Shown here in pieces: positions 36,557 through 46,994 of a stretch of 64,000 nucleotides of DNA. A model generated the notes under the pieces. The model saw only the letters and a list, made by a program, of their open reading frames with translations, had not been told where the DNA came from and searched no databases. This stretch comes from Pseudomonas baltica. GTDB taxonomy: Bacteria; Pseudomonadota; Gammaproteobacteria; Pseudomonadales; Pseudomonadaceae. The DNA lies in the NCBI RefSeq assembly GCF_031880315.1, contig NZ_CP134771.1, positions 992,001 through 1,056,000 on the forward strand, in the 5' to 3' direction. Each line of letters begins with the position of its first letter. Within the stretch, counting starts at the first letter, position 1. A program made the translations under genes and the position numbers.

Positions 36557-36808
36557 CTAAACGCCACTAGCTTTTTCGGTGTCCCAAGGGGTGGTTTCGG
36601 CCTGCACCAAAGCAAAGCGTGGGACCTGCTCGCCGTCAACCTCGACAGACTCCAGAAACATGCTCAGCGGTCGTACCCAGAGGCCGAATTCGCCGTACAG
36701 GGCCTGATAGCACACGACTTGCTCTTGCGTCTCGGAGTGACGCGCCACTCCGAAAACACGGTACTGCGGACCTTTGTAATGACGGTAAAGTCCGGGCTGC
36801 AACTGCAT
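36557..36808 (-). CDS. DUF1653 family protein
   Basis: An 83-residue protein. The DUF1653 core covers residues 3-65: LQPGLYRHYKGPQYRVFGVA, VVCYQALYGEFGLWVRPL and MFLESVEVDG. Function is unknown in the family. It lies between fadA and topA, codirectional with both, behind the fadA terminator; the P. aeruginosa neighbour is PA3012 by recall. The start at 36808 gives the family-typical MQLQPGLYRHY. Confidence 0.88.
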   Translation of the reverse strand: MQLQPGLYRHYKGPQYRVFGVARHSETQEQVVCYQALYGEFGLWVRPLSMFLESVEVDGEQVPRFALVQAETTPWDTEKASGV

Positions 36809-36841
36809 CCTGTGCCTCGCTTGAAAATAAATATGCTGAAA

Positions 36842-36872
36842 AACAAAAACCGGGGCACCTGGCCCCGGCTTT
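36842..36872 (-). terminator. Rho-independent terminator after fadA
   Basis: On the minus strand: GCCGGGGCC, AGGT loop, GCCCCGG and then TTTTTGTTTTT. It ends the fadBA operon. Confidence 0.9.
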
Positions 36873-36885
36873 CACACCGCTGCGA

Positions 36886-38091
<1,206 letters not shown>

Positions 38092-40239
38092 TCAGCCGAA
38101 GAAACGCTGGCCGTTGCTGGCCATTGCACGCAGTTTTTCGGTGGGTTGGTAAAGCGGCCCCAGTTCGGCGTACTTGTCAGCCAGGGCGACGAACTCGGCC
38201 ACGCCGACTGCATCGATATAGCGCAACGCACCGCCACGGAACGGCGGGAAGCCAATGCCATAGACCAGGCCCATGTCGGCCTCGGCGGCGGTTTCGACGA
38301 TGCCATCTTCCAGGCAACGCACTGTCTCGAGGCACAGCGGGATCATCATCCAGTTGATGATGTCCTCGTCGCTGAGCTCACGCTGTTCATAGATCACGGG
38401 TTTGAGTACGTCCAACACCGCTGCATCGAATACCTTCTTCGGCTTGCCGCTCTTGTCGGTTTCATACGAATAGAAGCCTTTGCCGTTCTTCTGGCCCAGG
38501 CGGTTGGCTTCGTACAACACGTCGATGGCGCTGGCGCGCTCGTCCTTCATGCGGTCAGGGAAGCCTTCGGCCATAACGTCACGACCGTGGTGCCCAGTGT
38601 CGATACCGACCACGTCCATCAGGTAGGCCGGGCCCATCGGCCAGCCGAACTTCTCCATGATCTTGTCGATGCGCACGAAGTCCACACCGGCGCTGACCAG
38701 ACGGGCGAAGCCGCCGAAATACGGGAATAGCACACGGTTGACCAGGAAACCCGGGCAATCGTTGACGACGATTGGGTTCTTGCCCATTTTCTTCGCGTAG
38801 GCAACGGTGGTAGCGACGGCCTCCTCACTGGAATGCTCACCGCGAATGACTTCCACCAGCGGCATCATGTGCACCGGATTGAAGAAGTGCATGCCGACGA
38901 AGTCCTGTGGACGCTTGAGCGCCTTGGCCAGCAAGGTGATGGAGATGGTCGAGGTATTGGAGGCCAGGATGGTGCCCTCCTTGACCTGCCCTTCGACCTC
39001 GGCGAGCACGGCTTGCTTGACCTTGGGGTTCTCCACCACGGCCTCGATGACAATGTCGACATGGCCGAAATCGCCATAGGACAGGGTCGGACGAATGGCA
39101 TTGAGCGCCTCGGCCATTTTCGCCGGGGTCAGGCGGCCTTTTTCGACACGCTTGCCCAAGAGCTTGGCGGCTTCGGCCAGACCTTGCTCGATACCTTTTT
39201 CGTTGATGTCCTTCATCAGGATCGGCGTGCCCTTGAGGGCCGACTGGTAGGCGATGCCGCCACCCATGATGCCGGCGCCGAGCACGGCGGCCTGGGACAC
39301 GTTACGAGCGATCTTATCGTAGGCCTTGGCTTTGCGCTTGAGCTCCTGATCGTTGAGGAACAGGCCGATCAGGCTCTCGGCAGCCGAGGTCTTGGCCAGT
39401 TTCACGAAGCCCGCGGCTTCGACTTCGATGGCCTTGTCGCGACCGAAGTTGGCGGCCTTCTGGATGGTCTTGATGGCTTCGACCGGCGCCGGGTAGTTCG
39501 GGCCAGCCTGACCCGCAACGAAGCCCTTGGCAGTCTCGAAGGCCATCATCTGTTCGATAGCGTTGAGCTTGATCTTTTCAAGCTTGGGCTGACGCTTGAC
39601 CTTGTGATCGAACTCGCCACTGATGGCGCGGCCGAGCAGGTCCAGCGCAGCATCGCGCAGTTTCTGCGGGACCACGACGGCGTCGACGGCACCGACTTTC
39701 AAGGCGTCATCGGCACGGTTTTCCTTGCCCGAGGCGATCCACTCGATGGCGTTGTCGACACCGATCACTCGCGGCAGACGTACGGTACCGCCAAAGCCAG
39801 GGTAGATGCCGAGCTTGACTTCGGGCAGGCCGATCTTGGCCTCGCTGGACATCACTCGGTAATCCGCTGCCAAGGCGATTTCCAGGCCGCCACCCAAGGC
39901 GATGCCGTTGATAGCGACCACGGTCGGCACGGCGAGGTCTTCGAAATCGCTGAAGATCCGGTTGACTTCGAGGTTGCCGGCGAGCAGTTCGGCGTCCGGC
40001 AGTTTGAAGTTGTCAACGAACTCGGTGATGTCGGCACCGACGATGAACACGTCCTTGCCGCTACTGACGAGCACGCCTTTGACCGAGGCATTGGCCTTTA
40101 TGGCCTCGATGGCCTGGCGCAGCTCGCTCAGGGTCAGACGGTTGAATTTGTTGACGGACTCGCCCTTGAGGTCGAACTTGAGTTCGACGATGCCGCTTTC
40201 AAGAGCCGTAACCGTGATGGCTTTACCTTCGTAAATCAT
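38092..40239 (-). CDS. fadB: Fatty acid oxidation complex alpha subunit FadB
   Basis: A 715-residue multifunctional protein. The N-terminal enoyl-CoA hydratase/isomerase domain (about 1-190) has [16 protein letters not shown] and [17 protein letters not shown] with the two catalytic Glu residues. The 3-hydroxyacyl-CoA dehydrogenase part has the NAD motif [19 protein letters not shown] and [15 protein letters not shown]. The C-terminus ends [15 protein letters not shown] lies eight bases before ATG 40239; the open frame to 40389 adds a non-conserved Arg-rich tail. It partners with FadA downstream for hydration, dehydrogenation and thiolysis of fatty acyl-CoA. Confidence 0.97.
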   Translation of the reverse strand: MIYEGKAITVTALESGIVELKFDLKGESVNKFNRLTLSELRQAIEAIKANASVKGVLVSSGKDVFIVGADITEFVDNFKLPDAELLAGNLEVNRIFSDFEDLAVPTVVAINGIALGGGLEIALAADYRVMSSEAKIGLPEVKLGIYPGFGGTVRLPRVIGVDNAIEWIASGKENRADDALKVGAVDAVVVPQKLRDAALDLLGRAISGEFDHKVKRQPKLEKIKLNAIEQMMAFETAKGFVAGQAGPNYPAPVEAIKTIQKAANFGRDKAIEVEAAGFVKLAKTSAAESLIGLFLNDQELKRKAKAYDKIARNVSQAAVLGAGIMGGGIAYQSALKGTPILMKDINEKGIEQGLAEAAKLLGKRVEKGRLTPAKMAEALNAIRPTLSYGDFGHVDIVIEAVVENPKVKQAVLAEVEGQVKEGTILASNTSTISITLLAKALKRPQDFVGMHFFNPVHMMPLVEVIRGEHSSEEAVATTVAYAKKMGKNPIVVNDCPGFLVNRVLFPYFGGFARLVSAGVDFVRIDKIMEKFGWPMGPAYLMDVVGIDTGHHGRDVMAEGFPDRMKDERASAIDVLYEANRLGQKNGKGFYSYETDKSGKPKKVFDAAVLDVLKPVIYEQRELSDEDIINWMMIPLCLETVRCLEDGIVETAAEADMGLVYGIGFPPFRGGALRYIDAVGVAEFVALADKYAELGPLYQPTEKLRAMASNGQRFFG

Positions 40240-40757
40240 CAACTGATCTCCAGGATAGGGGAGCTGAACGGTACACGCCGAGCGCGGACTGCTGGCTTGC
40301 CGAGGCGATGAAGCCTTGGCACGAACCCGCATCTGCATCACCCGTCGGCGCTTATTGTAGGGATTGTGTAGAACGTCGTTTGCTGGCAAACGCTCAATTC
40401 ATACGCCCGTTTGATTGGGGTACGCACACCATCACGGAAATTCGCCCGATTGTCAATCGGACTAAACGTGCGGTATCTGCCCGACTTAACGGTCACTTTT
40501 TGAACGGCATACAGCGCCAACCGCACCACCGGTCGACGGTGCGTACAGACATACAATAGCAGGCCGGGATGACAGGTTGGCCGCGAACAACCCGCAGGAA
40601 AAATTGCTAGCGATGATCGAAATAGGCGAGATTTTTATTTTTCACAGGCGTATCATCGCCTCCATCGAATTACCGGCCTGCCTGGCCACACCCAGCCCGA
40701 CGCTTGCTATCGGGCTTTTTATTGCCTGTGATTTGCCACTTCCCGCTCCCAATGGGA
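40240..40757. promoter_or_regulatory. fadB upstream region with PsrA-like half-sites
   Basis: A 518-base gap between fadB and the next gene. GTTTG-CTGG-CAAAC lies at 40378-40391, and a further GTTTG at 40409-40413. They use PsrA half-sites, but the first pair is in the reverse arrangement to the consensus CAAAC-N4-GTTTG; the CAAAC at 40387 and the GTTTG at 40409 have the right order but a 17-base spacer. From 40560 to 40720 there is an AT-rich stretch ending in an orphan terminator (listed separately). No convincing protein gene is present. Confidence 0.45.
40694..40721 (+). terminator. Orphan Rho-independent terminator
   Basis: AGCCCGA, nine-base loop, TCGGGCT and TTTTTA. On the plus strand no protein gene precedes it; the flanking genes (fadB, 40758 gene) are both on the minus strand. 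It may end a small RNA starting in the AT-rich 40560-40660 region. Confidence 0.75.
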
Positions 40758-41195
40758 TCAGGCGAGCGCTTCAAGCACCTTAGCAATGTCTTGAAGCACT
40801 TCTTCTTCGCCCTTCTCGCCCCAGTACAACGACAGCAGTTGCGGCCCTGCTTCTATCTTGAACACGTTGCCCGGCAGCCGCGCGAATAGCGCCTGCAGGT
40901 GCGGCTCCTGCAAGGGCTCGCGCCATTGATTGAGCCATTGGCCGGGCGTGCTTTGCCAATAGGCCCACTGGTCCGTCCGGCCCTGGCGACGCGGCCGATG
41001 GTACTGCGCACAGGGATCTGGCGCCGGCTGGCCCAGCCAGTGTGGCCATTGCACAGGCGTCAGTTGCATTGCCAGGCCCATACGCCGCGCAGCCATGCGC
41101 AAGCTCATCTTGCCGCTCTGATTACGGCTCGGCCGCAGCCAGGCCAGCGGACTTAAAATCAGCGCAAGGATTGACAGCACTATCCAGACCGTCAT
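40758..41195 (-). CDS. Membrane-anchored hypothetical protein
   Basis: A 145-residue protein with one N-terminal hydrophobic helix (MTVWIVLSILALILSPLAWL) followed by a basic cytoplasmic-type Arg/Lys segment and a soluble domain (LQLTPVQWPHWLGQ-like start; NVFKIEAGPQLLSLYWGEKG). Function is unknown; it is a Pseudomonas-conserved family next to the usp gene. The start is ATG 41195 with GGGGGCT upstream; a GTG at 41210 is an alternative. It is divergent from the universal stress protein gene. Confidence 0.75.
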   Translation of the reverse strand: MTVWIVLSILALILSPLAWLRPSRNQSGKMSLRMAARRMGLAMQLTPVQWPHWLGQPAPDPCAQYHRPRRQGRTDQWAYWQSTPGQWLNQWREPLQEPHLQALFARLPGNVFKIEAGPQLLSLYWGEKGEEEVLQDIAKVLEALA

Positions 41196-41304
41196 ATGAG
41201 TAGCCCCCACAAAGCGTTGTGAAATGAGTAGCTTGGCGGTGTTTTGACCCGCTCGGCTGGAAACCGGCCATACTTAGGCCAATAGAATCGTCTGGAGTGC
41301 TCTC

Positions 41305-41760
41305 ATGTCCTACCAACATATTCTGGTCGCCGTGGACCTGACCGAGGAATGCGACCCGGTCATCAAGCGCGCCCGGGATCTCGCCGGGTTGTCCCAGGCC
41401 AAGCTGTCCCTGGTACATATCGTCGAACCCATGGCCATGGCGTTCGGTGGCGACGTGCCGATGGACCTCTCGCAACTGCAACAGCAGCAGTTCGACCAGG
41501 CCAAGGAGCGCCTGGAACGGCTGATTACCAAGTATCCGGAACTGACCAAGGAAAACTCGCACCTGACCTATGGCCAGCCGCGCCAGGAAATCCATGGCCT
41601 GGCCAAGGAACAGAACTGCGACTTGATCGTCGTGGGCAGCCACGGCCGCCATGGCCTGGCATTGCTGCTGGGGTCGACGGCCAATGACATTCTGCATGGC
41701 GCGTCGTGCGACGTGCTTGCCGTGCGCCTGGTAAAAGACAAGCCTACCGAAAAAGCCTGA
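41305..41760 (+). CDS. Universal stress protein, UspA family
   Basis: A 151-residue single-domain USP. The N-terminus YQHILVAVDLTEECDPVIKR is typical, and the C-terminal nucleotide motif is VVGSHGRHGLALLLGSTAND (GxxG-9x-GS), so it is probably an ATP-binding type. Long insert QLQQQQFDQAKERLERLI forms an amphipathic helix. It is cytoplasmic; relatives are induced by starvation, stationary phase or anaerobiosis. TCTGGAG precedes ATG 41305. It is a single gene followed by a REP pair. Confidence 0.92.
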   Translation: MSYQHILVAVDLTEECDPVIKRARDLAGLSQAKLSLVHIVEPMAMAFGGDVPMDLSQLQQQQFDQAKERLERLITKYPELTKENSHLTYGQPRQEIHGLAKEQNCDLIVVGSHGRHGLALLLGSTANDILHGASCDVLAVRLVKDKPTEKA

Positions 41761-41772
41761 TCAAATGCCTGT

Positions 41773-41838
41773 TGTGGGAGCGGCCTCTGCTCGCGAAGCT
41801 TGGATCTGAAGAGCTTCGCGGGCCGAGCACGCTCCCGC
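41773..41838. repeat. REP pair
   Basis: TGTGGGAGCGGCCTCTGCTC with GCGAAGCTT, then AGAGCTTCGCGGGCCGAGCA with CGCTCCCGC, inverted around about eight bases. It lies between the convergent usp and uup genes. Confidence 0.75.
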
Positions 41839-41856
41839 CGAGCGCGGACGCACGTC

Positions 41857-43779
41857 TCAGCTATCGAGTTCAGCCCAGCGCTCGACCAGGCCATCCAATT
41901 GCACCTGAGCCAGTTCCAGCTGCGCCAACACTGCGCTAGTCTGCTCCGACGACTTCTGATAGAAGGTCGGCGAGGCGATATCGGCTTCCAGTGCGGCGAT
42001 CTTCTGCTCCGCCTCGTCGATCTGGCTGGGCAGCATCTCCAGCTCGCGCTGCAACTTGTAGCTGAGCTTTTTCTTCGCCGGTGCAACGGCTTGCGCGGCA
42101 GGCGCTACAGTCGCTTCGGTTTTTTCGACTACCGCACTATTGAGCTCGGCCTTGCCGGACTTGTTTTCGGTCACGCCCAGCAGACGCGGCGAACCGCCCT
42201 GACGAATCCAGTCCTGATAACCACCAACGTACTCGCGCACCAGGCCCTCGCCTTCGAACACCAGGGTGCTGGTGACCACGTTGTCGAGGAATGCCCGGTC
42301 GTGGCTGACCATCAGCACGGTGCCCTTGAAGTTCGACAGCACTTCTTCAAGCAGCTCCAGCGTCTCGACGTCGAGGTCGTTGGTCGGTTCGTCGAGCACC
42401 AGCAGGTTGGCCGGCTTGCTGAACAGCTTGGCCAGCAAGAGCCGCGCGCGCTCACCGCCCGATAGGGCCTTGACCGGCGTACGTGCGCGCTGCGGACTGA
42501 ACAGGAAATCGCCCAGGTAGCTCAGCACGTGACGGCTCTGACCGTCGATATCGATGAAATCGCGGCCTTCGGCGAGGTTGTCGATCACGGTCTTTTCCAG
42601 ATCCAGTTGCATGCGCATCTGGTCGAAATAGGCCACTTCGATCTTGGTCCCCTCGCTGACCGTGCCGCTCGACGGCTGCAGGTCGCCGAGCATCAGCTTG
42701 AGCAAGGTGGTCTTGCCGGTGCCGTTGGCACCCAGCAGGCCAATGCGATCCTGGCGCTGCAGGACCATGGAGAAGTCCTTGACCAGGAACGGGCCACCCG
42801 GGTGGGCGAAGCTGACGTTCTCGAGAACCATTACCTGCTTGCCCGACTTCTCGGCCACGTCGAGCTGGATATTGGCCTTGCCCGTGCGTTCACGACGGTC
42901 ACTGCGTTCGTTGCGCAACGCCTTGAGGGCGCGCACGCGGCCTTCGTTGCGGGTGCGGCGGGCCTTGATGCCCTGGCGAATCCAGACTTCTTCCTGGGCC
43001 AGCTTCTTGTCGAACAAGGCGTTGGCTGTTTCTTCAGCGGCCAGCGCGGCCTCTTTGTGCACCAGGAAGCTGGCATAGTCGCCGTTCCAGTCGATCAGAC
43101 CGCCACGGTCCAGCTCGAGGATGCGCGTGGCCAGGTTCTGCAGGAAGGAACGGTCGTGAGTGATGAACAGCACGGCGCCGCCAAAACCGCTCAGGGCCTC
43201 TTCGAGCCAGGCGATCGCACCGATATCCAAGTGGTTGGTCGGTTCGTCGAGCAGCAGCAGGTCGGGCTCGGAGACCAGCGCCTGGGCCAGCAGCACGCGC
43301 CGGCGCCAGCCACCGGACAGTTCGGCCAGGGTCTTGTCGGCCGGCAGTTGCAGGCGGCTCAGGGTGCTGTCGACCAGTTGCTGCAGGCGCCAGCCGTCTC
43401 GGGCTTCGAGGTCGGACTGGACATGCATGAGCTTGGTCAGGTCTTCATCGGTGACGATGTTCTGGCTCAGGTGATGGTATTCGGCGAGCAATGCGCCCAC
43501 GCCATCCAGGCCTTCGGCAACCACGTCGAATACCGTGCGCTCGTCGGCGCGCGGGAGCTCCTGTGGTAACTCGCCGATCTTCAGCCCGGGGGCGCGCCAG
43601 ACGGAGCCTTCATCGGGCTTCTGGTCGCCTTTGACCAGATGCATCATGCTCGACTTGCCAGTACCGTTGCGGCCGATGATGCACACCCGCTCTCCTCGGG
43701 CGATCTGCCAGGACACTTTGTCCAACAACGGCATCGCGCCGAAAGCGAGGGACACTTCGCTTAATTTGAGCAGGGTCAT
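41857..43779 (-). CDS. uup: ABC-F ATPase Uup
   Basis: A 640-residue soluble ABC-F protein with two nucleotide-binding domains and no membrane part. Domain 1 has GRNGTGKSS, LSGGWRRRVLLAQAL and LLLLDEPTNHLD; domain 2 has GANGTGKTT, LSGGERARLLLAKLF and LLVLDEPTNDLD. Between them is the P-site tRNA interaction motif linker (KARRTRNEGRVRALKALR). The C-terminal about 80 residues form the coiled coil typical of Uup (LSYKLQRELEMLPSQIDEAE). ABC-F proteins act on ribosomes; Uup affects transposon excision and branched DNA structures in E. coli. GGAG precedes ATG 43779; a TTG at 43791 is rejected. Confidence 0.94.
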   Translation of the reverse strand: MTLLKLSEVSLAFGAMPLLDKVSWQIARGERVCIIGRNGTGKSSMMHLVKGDQKPDEGSVWRAPGLKIGELPQELPRADERTVFDVVAEGLDGVGALLAEYHHLSQNIVTDEDLTKLMHVQSDLEARDGWRLQQLVDSTLSRLQLPADKTLAELSGGWRRRVLLAQALVSEPDLLLLDEPTNHLDIGAIAWLEEALSGFGGAVLFITHDRSFLQNLATRILELDRGGLIDWNGDYASFLVHKEAALAAEETANALFDKKLAQEEVWIRQGIKARRTRNEGRVRALKALRNERSDRRERTGKANIQLDVAEKSGKQVMVLENVSFAHPGGPFLVKDFSMVLQRQDRIGLLGANGTGKTTLLKLMLGDLQPSSGTVSEGTKIEVAYFDQMRMQLDLEKTVIDNLAEGRDFIDIDGQSRHVLSYLGDFLFSPQRARTPVKALSGGERARLLLAKLFSKPANLLVLDEPTNDLDVETLELLEEVLSNFKGTVLMVSHDRAFLDNVVTSTLVFEGEGLVREYVGGYQDWIRQGGSPRLLGVTENKSGKAELNSAVVEKTEATVAPAAQAVAPAKKKLSYKLQRELEMLPSQIDEAEQKIAALEADIASPTFYQKSSEQTSAVLAQLELAQVQLDGLVERWAELDS

Positions 43780-44020
43780 GAGCTTCTCCAAAATCGGGGG
43801 CGCATTCTACCCGTTATACGGGCTCAGTGCAGTAAGTGACGCGATAATGACACGCCCCACAGCCACGGCGCAGACAATCCGACCGCTCACAATCAGATAC
43901 AAGCACAGCGCTTTCATCGCGAGAGGCTAAAGGCTAAGCTACAGCGCTATTGTGTAACACCCATGGTATGTGACGCCGTGCATGGCGCCGCCTGTTCTGT
44001 TTTATCTGCCCGGAAGTCTC

Positions 44021-45949
44021 ATGCGCAGTCGCCTGTTCTGTCTGTTGTCCTGCCTTGTCTTGTCCACGCTCGCGATCAACAGTGCCCAGGCAGTCGACCT
44101 GACACTTCAACGCCAGTACTACGACGATGCCAAACGCGCCTTGGCCAAGGGTGATTCCGGGCCCTACTTGCGCAATCGCGCGGCGCTGGCCGACTACCCG
44201 CTGGAATCGTACCTGGCCTACGACGAGCTCACCGCTCGCCTGAACACCGCCAGTAACGAAGAAATCGAGCAATTCCTCGCCCAGCACGGCGATCTGCCTC
44301 AGGCCAACTGGATGATTCTGCGCTGGCTGCGCATGCTGGCCGACCGTGGCGATTGGGACACCTTCGCAAAGTACTATGACCCCAAGCTCAATTTCACCGA
44401 ACTGGACTGCCTCAACGGTCAATACCAACTGAGCCATAACCTGCGCGCCGAAGGCTATGCCACCGCCGAAAAACTCTGGAACGTCGGCAAGGACCAGCCC
44501 ACCACCTGCGACCCGCTGTTCGCACGCTGGGCCGCCGAAGGCCAGCTGACTGAACAGAAACGCTGGAATCGCGCCAAACTGGCGGCCCAGGCACGCAATT
44601 ACTCGCTGGCCACACGCCTGGTCAACAGCCTCAACACCCTCGCCCCGCAAGGTAAACTCCTCCTCAGCGTGGCGCAAAAGCCCGAACTGCTGAGCCAGCC
44701 GAGTTTGTTCGTGCCAGCCGACGAAGCCATGTCCGACGTCGTCAGCCTGGGCTTGCGCCGGCTCGCCAAGCAGGACCCGGATCAGGCCATGGGCGAGCTG
44801 GACAACTATGCCAGCTCCATGCGCTTCTCCCGCGACGAAAAGGTCGCCATCGCTCGCGAAATCGGCCTGACCCTGGCCCGCCGCTACGATCCGCGCGCCT
44901 TGGACCTGATGACCCAGTACGACCCGGAACTGGTCGACGATACCGTCACCGAATGGCGCCTGCGCCTGCTATTGCGCCTGGGCCGCTGGCAGGATGCGTA
45001 CGACCTCACCCGCAAGCTGCACGGCGACCTGGCCGCCAGCAATCGCTGGCACTACTGGCAGGCCCGCGCACTCGAGCTGGCACAACCGCAAAATCCGCAA
45101 GTACCGGCCTTGTACAAAGTGGTCGCGCGGGAACGTGATTTCTATGGTTTCCTGGCTGCCGACCGAATTCAAGCGCCCTATCAGGTACTCAACAAGCCGC
45201 TGGTTTTGACCCCGCAGACCGTCACCACCGTTCGCAAGGCCCCCGGCATCCAGCGCGCTCTGGAGCTGCTCGACCGAGGTCAAGTGGTCGATGCGCGCCG
45301 CGAGTGGTATCACGCCACTCGCCGCTTCAGCCGCGACGAGATGGTCGCCCAGGCGAAGATGGCCTACGACATGGGCTGGTACTTTCCTGCCATCCGTACC
45401 ATCAGCCAGGCGCAATACTGGGATGACCTGACCATTCGCTTCCCGATGGCACACCGCGACGCTCTGGTACGCGAAGCCGGCCTGCGGGGTTTGCATTCGA
45501 GCTGGGTATTTGCCATCACCCGCCAGGAATCGGCCTTTATGGAAGATGCCCGTTCCGGCGTCGGCGCCATGGGCCTGATGCAGTTGATGCCAGCCACCGC
45601 CAAGGAAACCTCGCGCAAGTTCAGCATCCCGCTGGCCTCGCCCGCGCAGGTGTTGGATCCGGACAAAAACATCCAGCTGGGCGCTGCCTACCTGAGTTCG
45701 GTACACGCGCAGTTCAATGGCAATCGGGTGCTCGCTACCGCCGCTTACAATGCCGGGCCCGGCCGCGTGCGCCAGTGGCTCAAGGGCGCCAATCACTTGA
45801 GCTTCGACGTATGGGTCGAGTCGATCCCCTTCGATGAAACCCGTCAGTACGTGCAAAACGTCCTGTCGTATGCAGTCATCTATGGACAGAAACTCAACGC
45901 GCCGCAACCGATCGTCGACTGGCATGAGCGGTTCTTCGACGATCTTTGA
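44021..45949 (+). CDS. slt: Soluble lytic murein transglycosylase Slt
   Basis: A 642-residue periplasmic lytic transglycosylase. A signal peptide (MRSRLFCLLSCLVLSTLAIN, then SAQA) is followed by a superhelical ring of about 430 residues (LQRQYYDDAKRALAKGDSG onward) and a C-terminal goose-lysozyme-like domain. The catalytic Glu lies in AITRQESAFMEDA, followed by GVGAMGLMQLMPATAKE and LATAAYNAGPGRVRQWL. It cleaves glycan strands with formation of 1,6-anhydro-MurNAc, feeding the pathway in which NagZ acts. GGAAG precedes ATG 44021; the upstream in-frame ATG at 43970 would spoil the leader. Length is normal. Confidence 0.96.
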   Translation: MRSRLFCLLSCLVLSTLAINSAQAVDLTLQRQYYDDAKRALAKGDSGPYLRNRAALADYPLESYLAYDELTARLNTASNEEIEQFLAQHGDLPQANWMILRWLRMLADRGDWDTFAKYYDPKLNFTELDCLNGQYQLSHNLRAEGYATAEKLWNVGKDQPTTCDPLFARWAAEGQLTEQKRWNRAKLAAQARNYSLATRLVNSLNTLAPQGKLLLSVAQKPELLSQPSLFVPADEAMSDVVSLGLRRLAKQDPDQAMGELDNYASSMRFSRDEKVAIAREIGLTLARRYDPRALDLMTQYDPELVDDTVTEWRLRLLLRLGRWQDAYDLTRKLHGDLAASNRWHYWQARALELAQPQNPQVPALYKVVARERDFYGFLAADRIQAPYQVLNKPLVLTPQTVTTVRKAPGIQRALELLDRGQVVDARREWYHATRRFSRDEMVAQAKMAYDMGWYFPAIRTISQAQYWDDLTIRFPMAHRDALVREAGLRGLHSSWVFAITRQESAFMEDARSGVGAMGLMQLMPATAKETSRKFSIPLASPAQVLDPDKNIQLGAAYLSSVHAQFNGNRVLATAAYNAGPGRVRQWLKGANHLSFDVWVESIPFDETRQYVQNVLSYAVIYGQKLNAPQPIVDWHERFFDDL

Positions 45950-45986
45950 CGGTAGCTCGAACAGCGCTGGCAACACTGGCGTTGTC

Positions 45987-46069
45987 GCCGGCAAGCCTTG
46001 CTCCCACAGGTGTTTGACTCAAGGTGGGTCAACACTGTGCAAGCAAGGGTTGCCCGCGAAGAGGCCGGT
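45987..46069. repeat. REP pair
   Basis: CGCCGGCAAGCCTTGCTCCC with ACAGG, and GTGCAAGCAAGGGTTGCCCG with CGAAGAGGCCGG, inverted. It lies between the convergent slt and MOSC genes. Confidence 0.72.
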
Positions 46070-46091
46070 CTGCCCGACCACGCTCTGCGCA

Positions 46092-46895
46092 CTATTCCAG
46101 AATCTCGACAGCCATCCCAACCTGCAGATGCCCTGCACCATCCGGCACCAGGTTCTGGCCGAACATGATGCCGTCGCTTTGCTTGCGATAAGTCAGCAGC
46201 GTGGTCATAGGTTCGCGATCGGCACTGCGCTCTCCGGTCAGCGGATCCAGTGTGGTGAGGATGCAGCGGCTGCAGGGCTTGACCACCCGAAAATCGGTTT
46301 GGCCGATACGGATGCGCTTCCAGCCATCCTCCGCGAACGCTTCGCTGCCCCCAATCACCAGGTTGGGTCGAAAGCGCAGCATTTCCATCGGCCTTCCGAT
46401 GCGGCTCGACAGATCTTCCAGCGACGCCTGACCGATCAGCAATAACGGAAAGCCATCGGCAAAGGCCACCCTGTCCCCCGGCTCGCCATAGCCCGCCTCT
46501 ACAGTCCGCGCCCGCGCCTCAGGTACTTGCACCAGACGGGTCGGCTTGCCCACGAACTCGCTCAACCAGGCCGCGGCAGCGTCACCGGCATCCGGCACCC
46601 GCAGCGAGTCTTTCCAAATAGTCACACCGCGCAGGTTCTGGTCAGCCGCAGGCAGCGCCACCGACAGGGCAGGCATACCTGCAGCACTGAGGGTCAGCCC
46701 ACCGCTGTCGGTATAGCGCGCACCGAGCTGGCTCATTTTGCCAACGGCGCGCTGAGTGAGGAAACGCCCGGTGGCTTCGTCGACCAGCATCCAGCGTCGG
46801 TCACCCTGCAAGCCGAGCAGGTCAACGGCTGAACCTTGCAACGGCTCGGCGATGGCGGACTTGAGGGGATAGCGGTAGAGGGCGCTCAGGTGCAT
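46092..46895 (-). CDS. MOSC-domain protein
   Basis: A 267-residue protein with an N-terminal MOSC_N beta-barrel (LSALYRYPLKSAIAEPLQ; GDRRWMLVDEATGRFLTQR) and a C-terminal MOSC domain. The conserved Cys of this family is in KPCSRCILTTLDPLTGER. MOSC proteins such as YcbX/mARC bind molybdenum cofactor and reduce N-hydroxylated compounds. This version lacks the C-terminal ferredoxin domain found in YcbX (369 residues), so it would need a separate electron donor. It is cytoplasmic. The molybdenum cofactor genes moeA, moaB and mobA lie about 6 kb away, which may be coincidental. Confidence 0.9.
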   Translation of the reverse strand: MHLSALYRYPLKSAIAEPLQGSAVDLLGLQGDRRWMLVDEATGRFLTQRAVGKMSQLGARYTDSGGLTLSAAGMPALSVALPAADQNLRGVTIWKDSLRVPDAGDAAAAWLSEFVGKPTRLVQVPEARARTVEAGYGEPGDRVAFADGFPLLLIGQASLEDLSSRIGRPMEMLRFRPNLVIGGSEAFAEDGWKRIRIGQTDFRVVKPCSRCILTTLDPLTGERSADREPMTTLLTYRKQSDGIMFGQNLVPDGAGHLQVGMAVEILE

Positions 46896-46994
46896 GATCG
46901 TGCCTTGCGATGACGAGAAAAGCGCAGTCTATCGCAAGCGATCCTGCGCCCGAAGGCGCAATTGGCAGGAAATGAAAAGCGGCGCAGCCGCGAA

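Noticed and set aside
38833..40311. Open frame of 492 codons antisense to fadB
   Set aside because: Shadow of fadB with no family motif.
40338..40556. A 72-residue minus-strand open frame upstream of fadB
   Set aside because: No ribosome site or recognisable sequence, and it overlaps the likely fadB promoter region.
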